From: CAYMUC01 sp964471865
GTDB taxonomy: Bacteria > Actinomycetota > Acidimicrobiia > Acidimicrobiales > Ilumatobacteraceae
Reading direction: 5' to 3'
DNA length: 5,124 nucleotides
Assembly: GCA_964471865.1 (NCBI GenBank)
Contig: CAYYHU010000075.1
Span: 1-5,124 of the forward strand
Positions 5,035 to 5,124 of this stretch are shown here, piece by piece. Position 1 is the stretch's first letter; each line of letters starts with the position of its first letter. The notes under the pieces are model-generated. The model worked only from the letters and a program-made list of their open reading frames with translations. It did no database searches and was not told where the DNA came from. Both the position numbers and the translations under genes were made by a program.

Positions 5035-5124
5035 ATGATCATCGAACCTGTCGTACCCGTCGAGGATCGAGTGCGGGTCGCGCCCGATGTCGAATTGCGA
5101 ACCGTGACCTGGGGGCGTCCCCGG
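5035..5124 (+). CDS. N-terminal end of a protein, possibly an alpha/beta hydrolase (partial)
   Basis: An open frame starts at ATG 5035 behind a good ribosome binding site and continues through the window end, giving 30 residues. It begins MIIEPVVPVEDRVRVAPDVE and continues LRTVTWGRPR. The pattern of a short strand, then a (V/L)-x-L-x-(T/V)-x-x-WG-x-P strand and turn, is what precedes the HG oxyanion strand in many alpha/beta hydrolases. The HG motif, nucleophile elbow and catalytic triad would all lie beyond the window, so the family is only a guess. It is divergent from the YceI-domain gene, and the 24-bp palindrome lies 43 nt upstream of its start. Confidence 0.6.
   Translation, partial: MIIEPVVPVEDRVRVAPDVELRTVTWGRPR

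Overview
This is a GC-rich draft-assembly fragment with dense gene packing, frequent GTG starts and short or overlapping gene junctions. Protein style and base use suggest a high-GC actinobacterium. An Acidimicrobiia-like lineage is my guess from the general look of the proteins; no marker gene here proves it. A run of exactly 100 N (1354-1453) shows that this is scaffolded sequence.

Layout: (1) 1-126, the C-terminal tail of a crotonase-family enoyl-CoA hydratase, + strand. (2) 151-1659, - strand and convergent with it, a two-TM potassium channel subunit with two tandem RCK (TrkA-N/TrkA-C) modules, interrupted by the N gap just inside its selectivity filter. (3) A short divergent spacer (1660-1748). 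(4) A compact + strand run: a six-TM voltage-gated-type K+ channel (1749-2456), a TauE/SafE (TSUP) transporter starting 4 nt later (2461-3279), and a DUF1634-type three-TM protein overlapping it by ATGA (3276-3578). (5) A small soluble protein of unknown function (3624-4034), probably with its own promoter. (6) Convergent with it, a membrane-anchored YceI-domain protein on - (4059-4874), with a hairpin at the junction. (7) A 160-nt divergent spacer holding a near-perfect 24-bp palindrome. (8) The first 30 codons of a + strand gene, possibly an alpha/beta hydrolase (5035 to the window end).

The genes suggest a membrane ion-handling locus: two different K+ channels transcribed away from each other, one of them apparently co-transcribed with a TSUP-type anion/sulfur-compound exporter and its usual DUF1634 neighbour. 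The flanking genes (crotonase, YceI, putative hydrolase) look like unrelated housekeeping or lipid functions.

Nothing here is a clearly new system. The points most worth a second look are the 24-bp palindrome, the potassium channel whose assembly gap is almost certainly the wrong size, the channel/TSUP/DUF1634 operon, and three starts with a TANNNT box 6-8 nt upstream that may be leaderless. No tRNA, rRNA, CRISPR array, insertion sequence or phage gene was seen.
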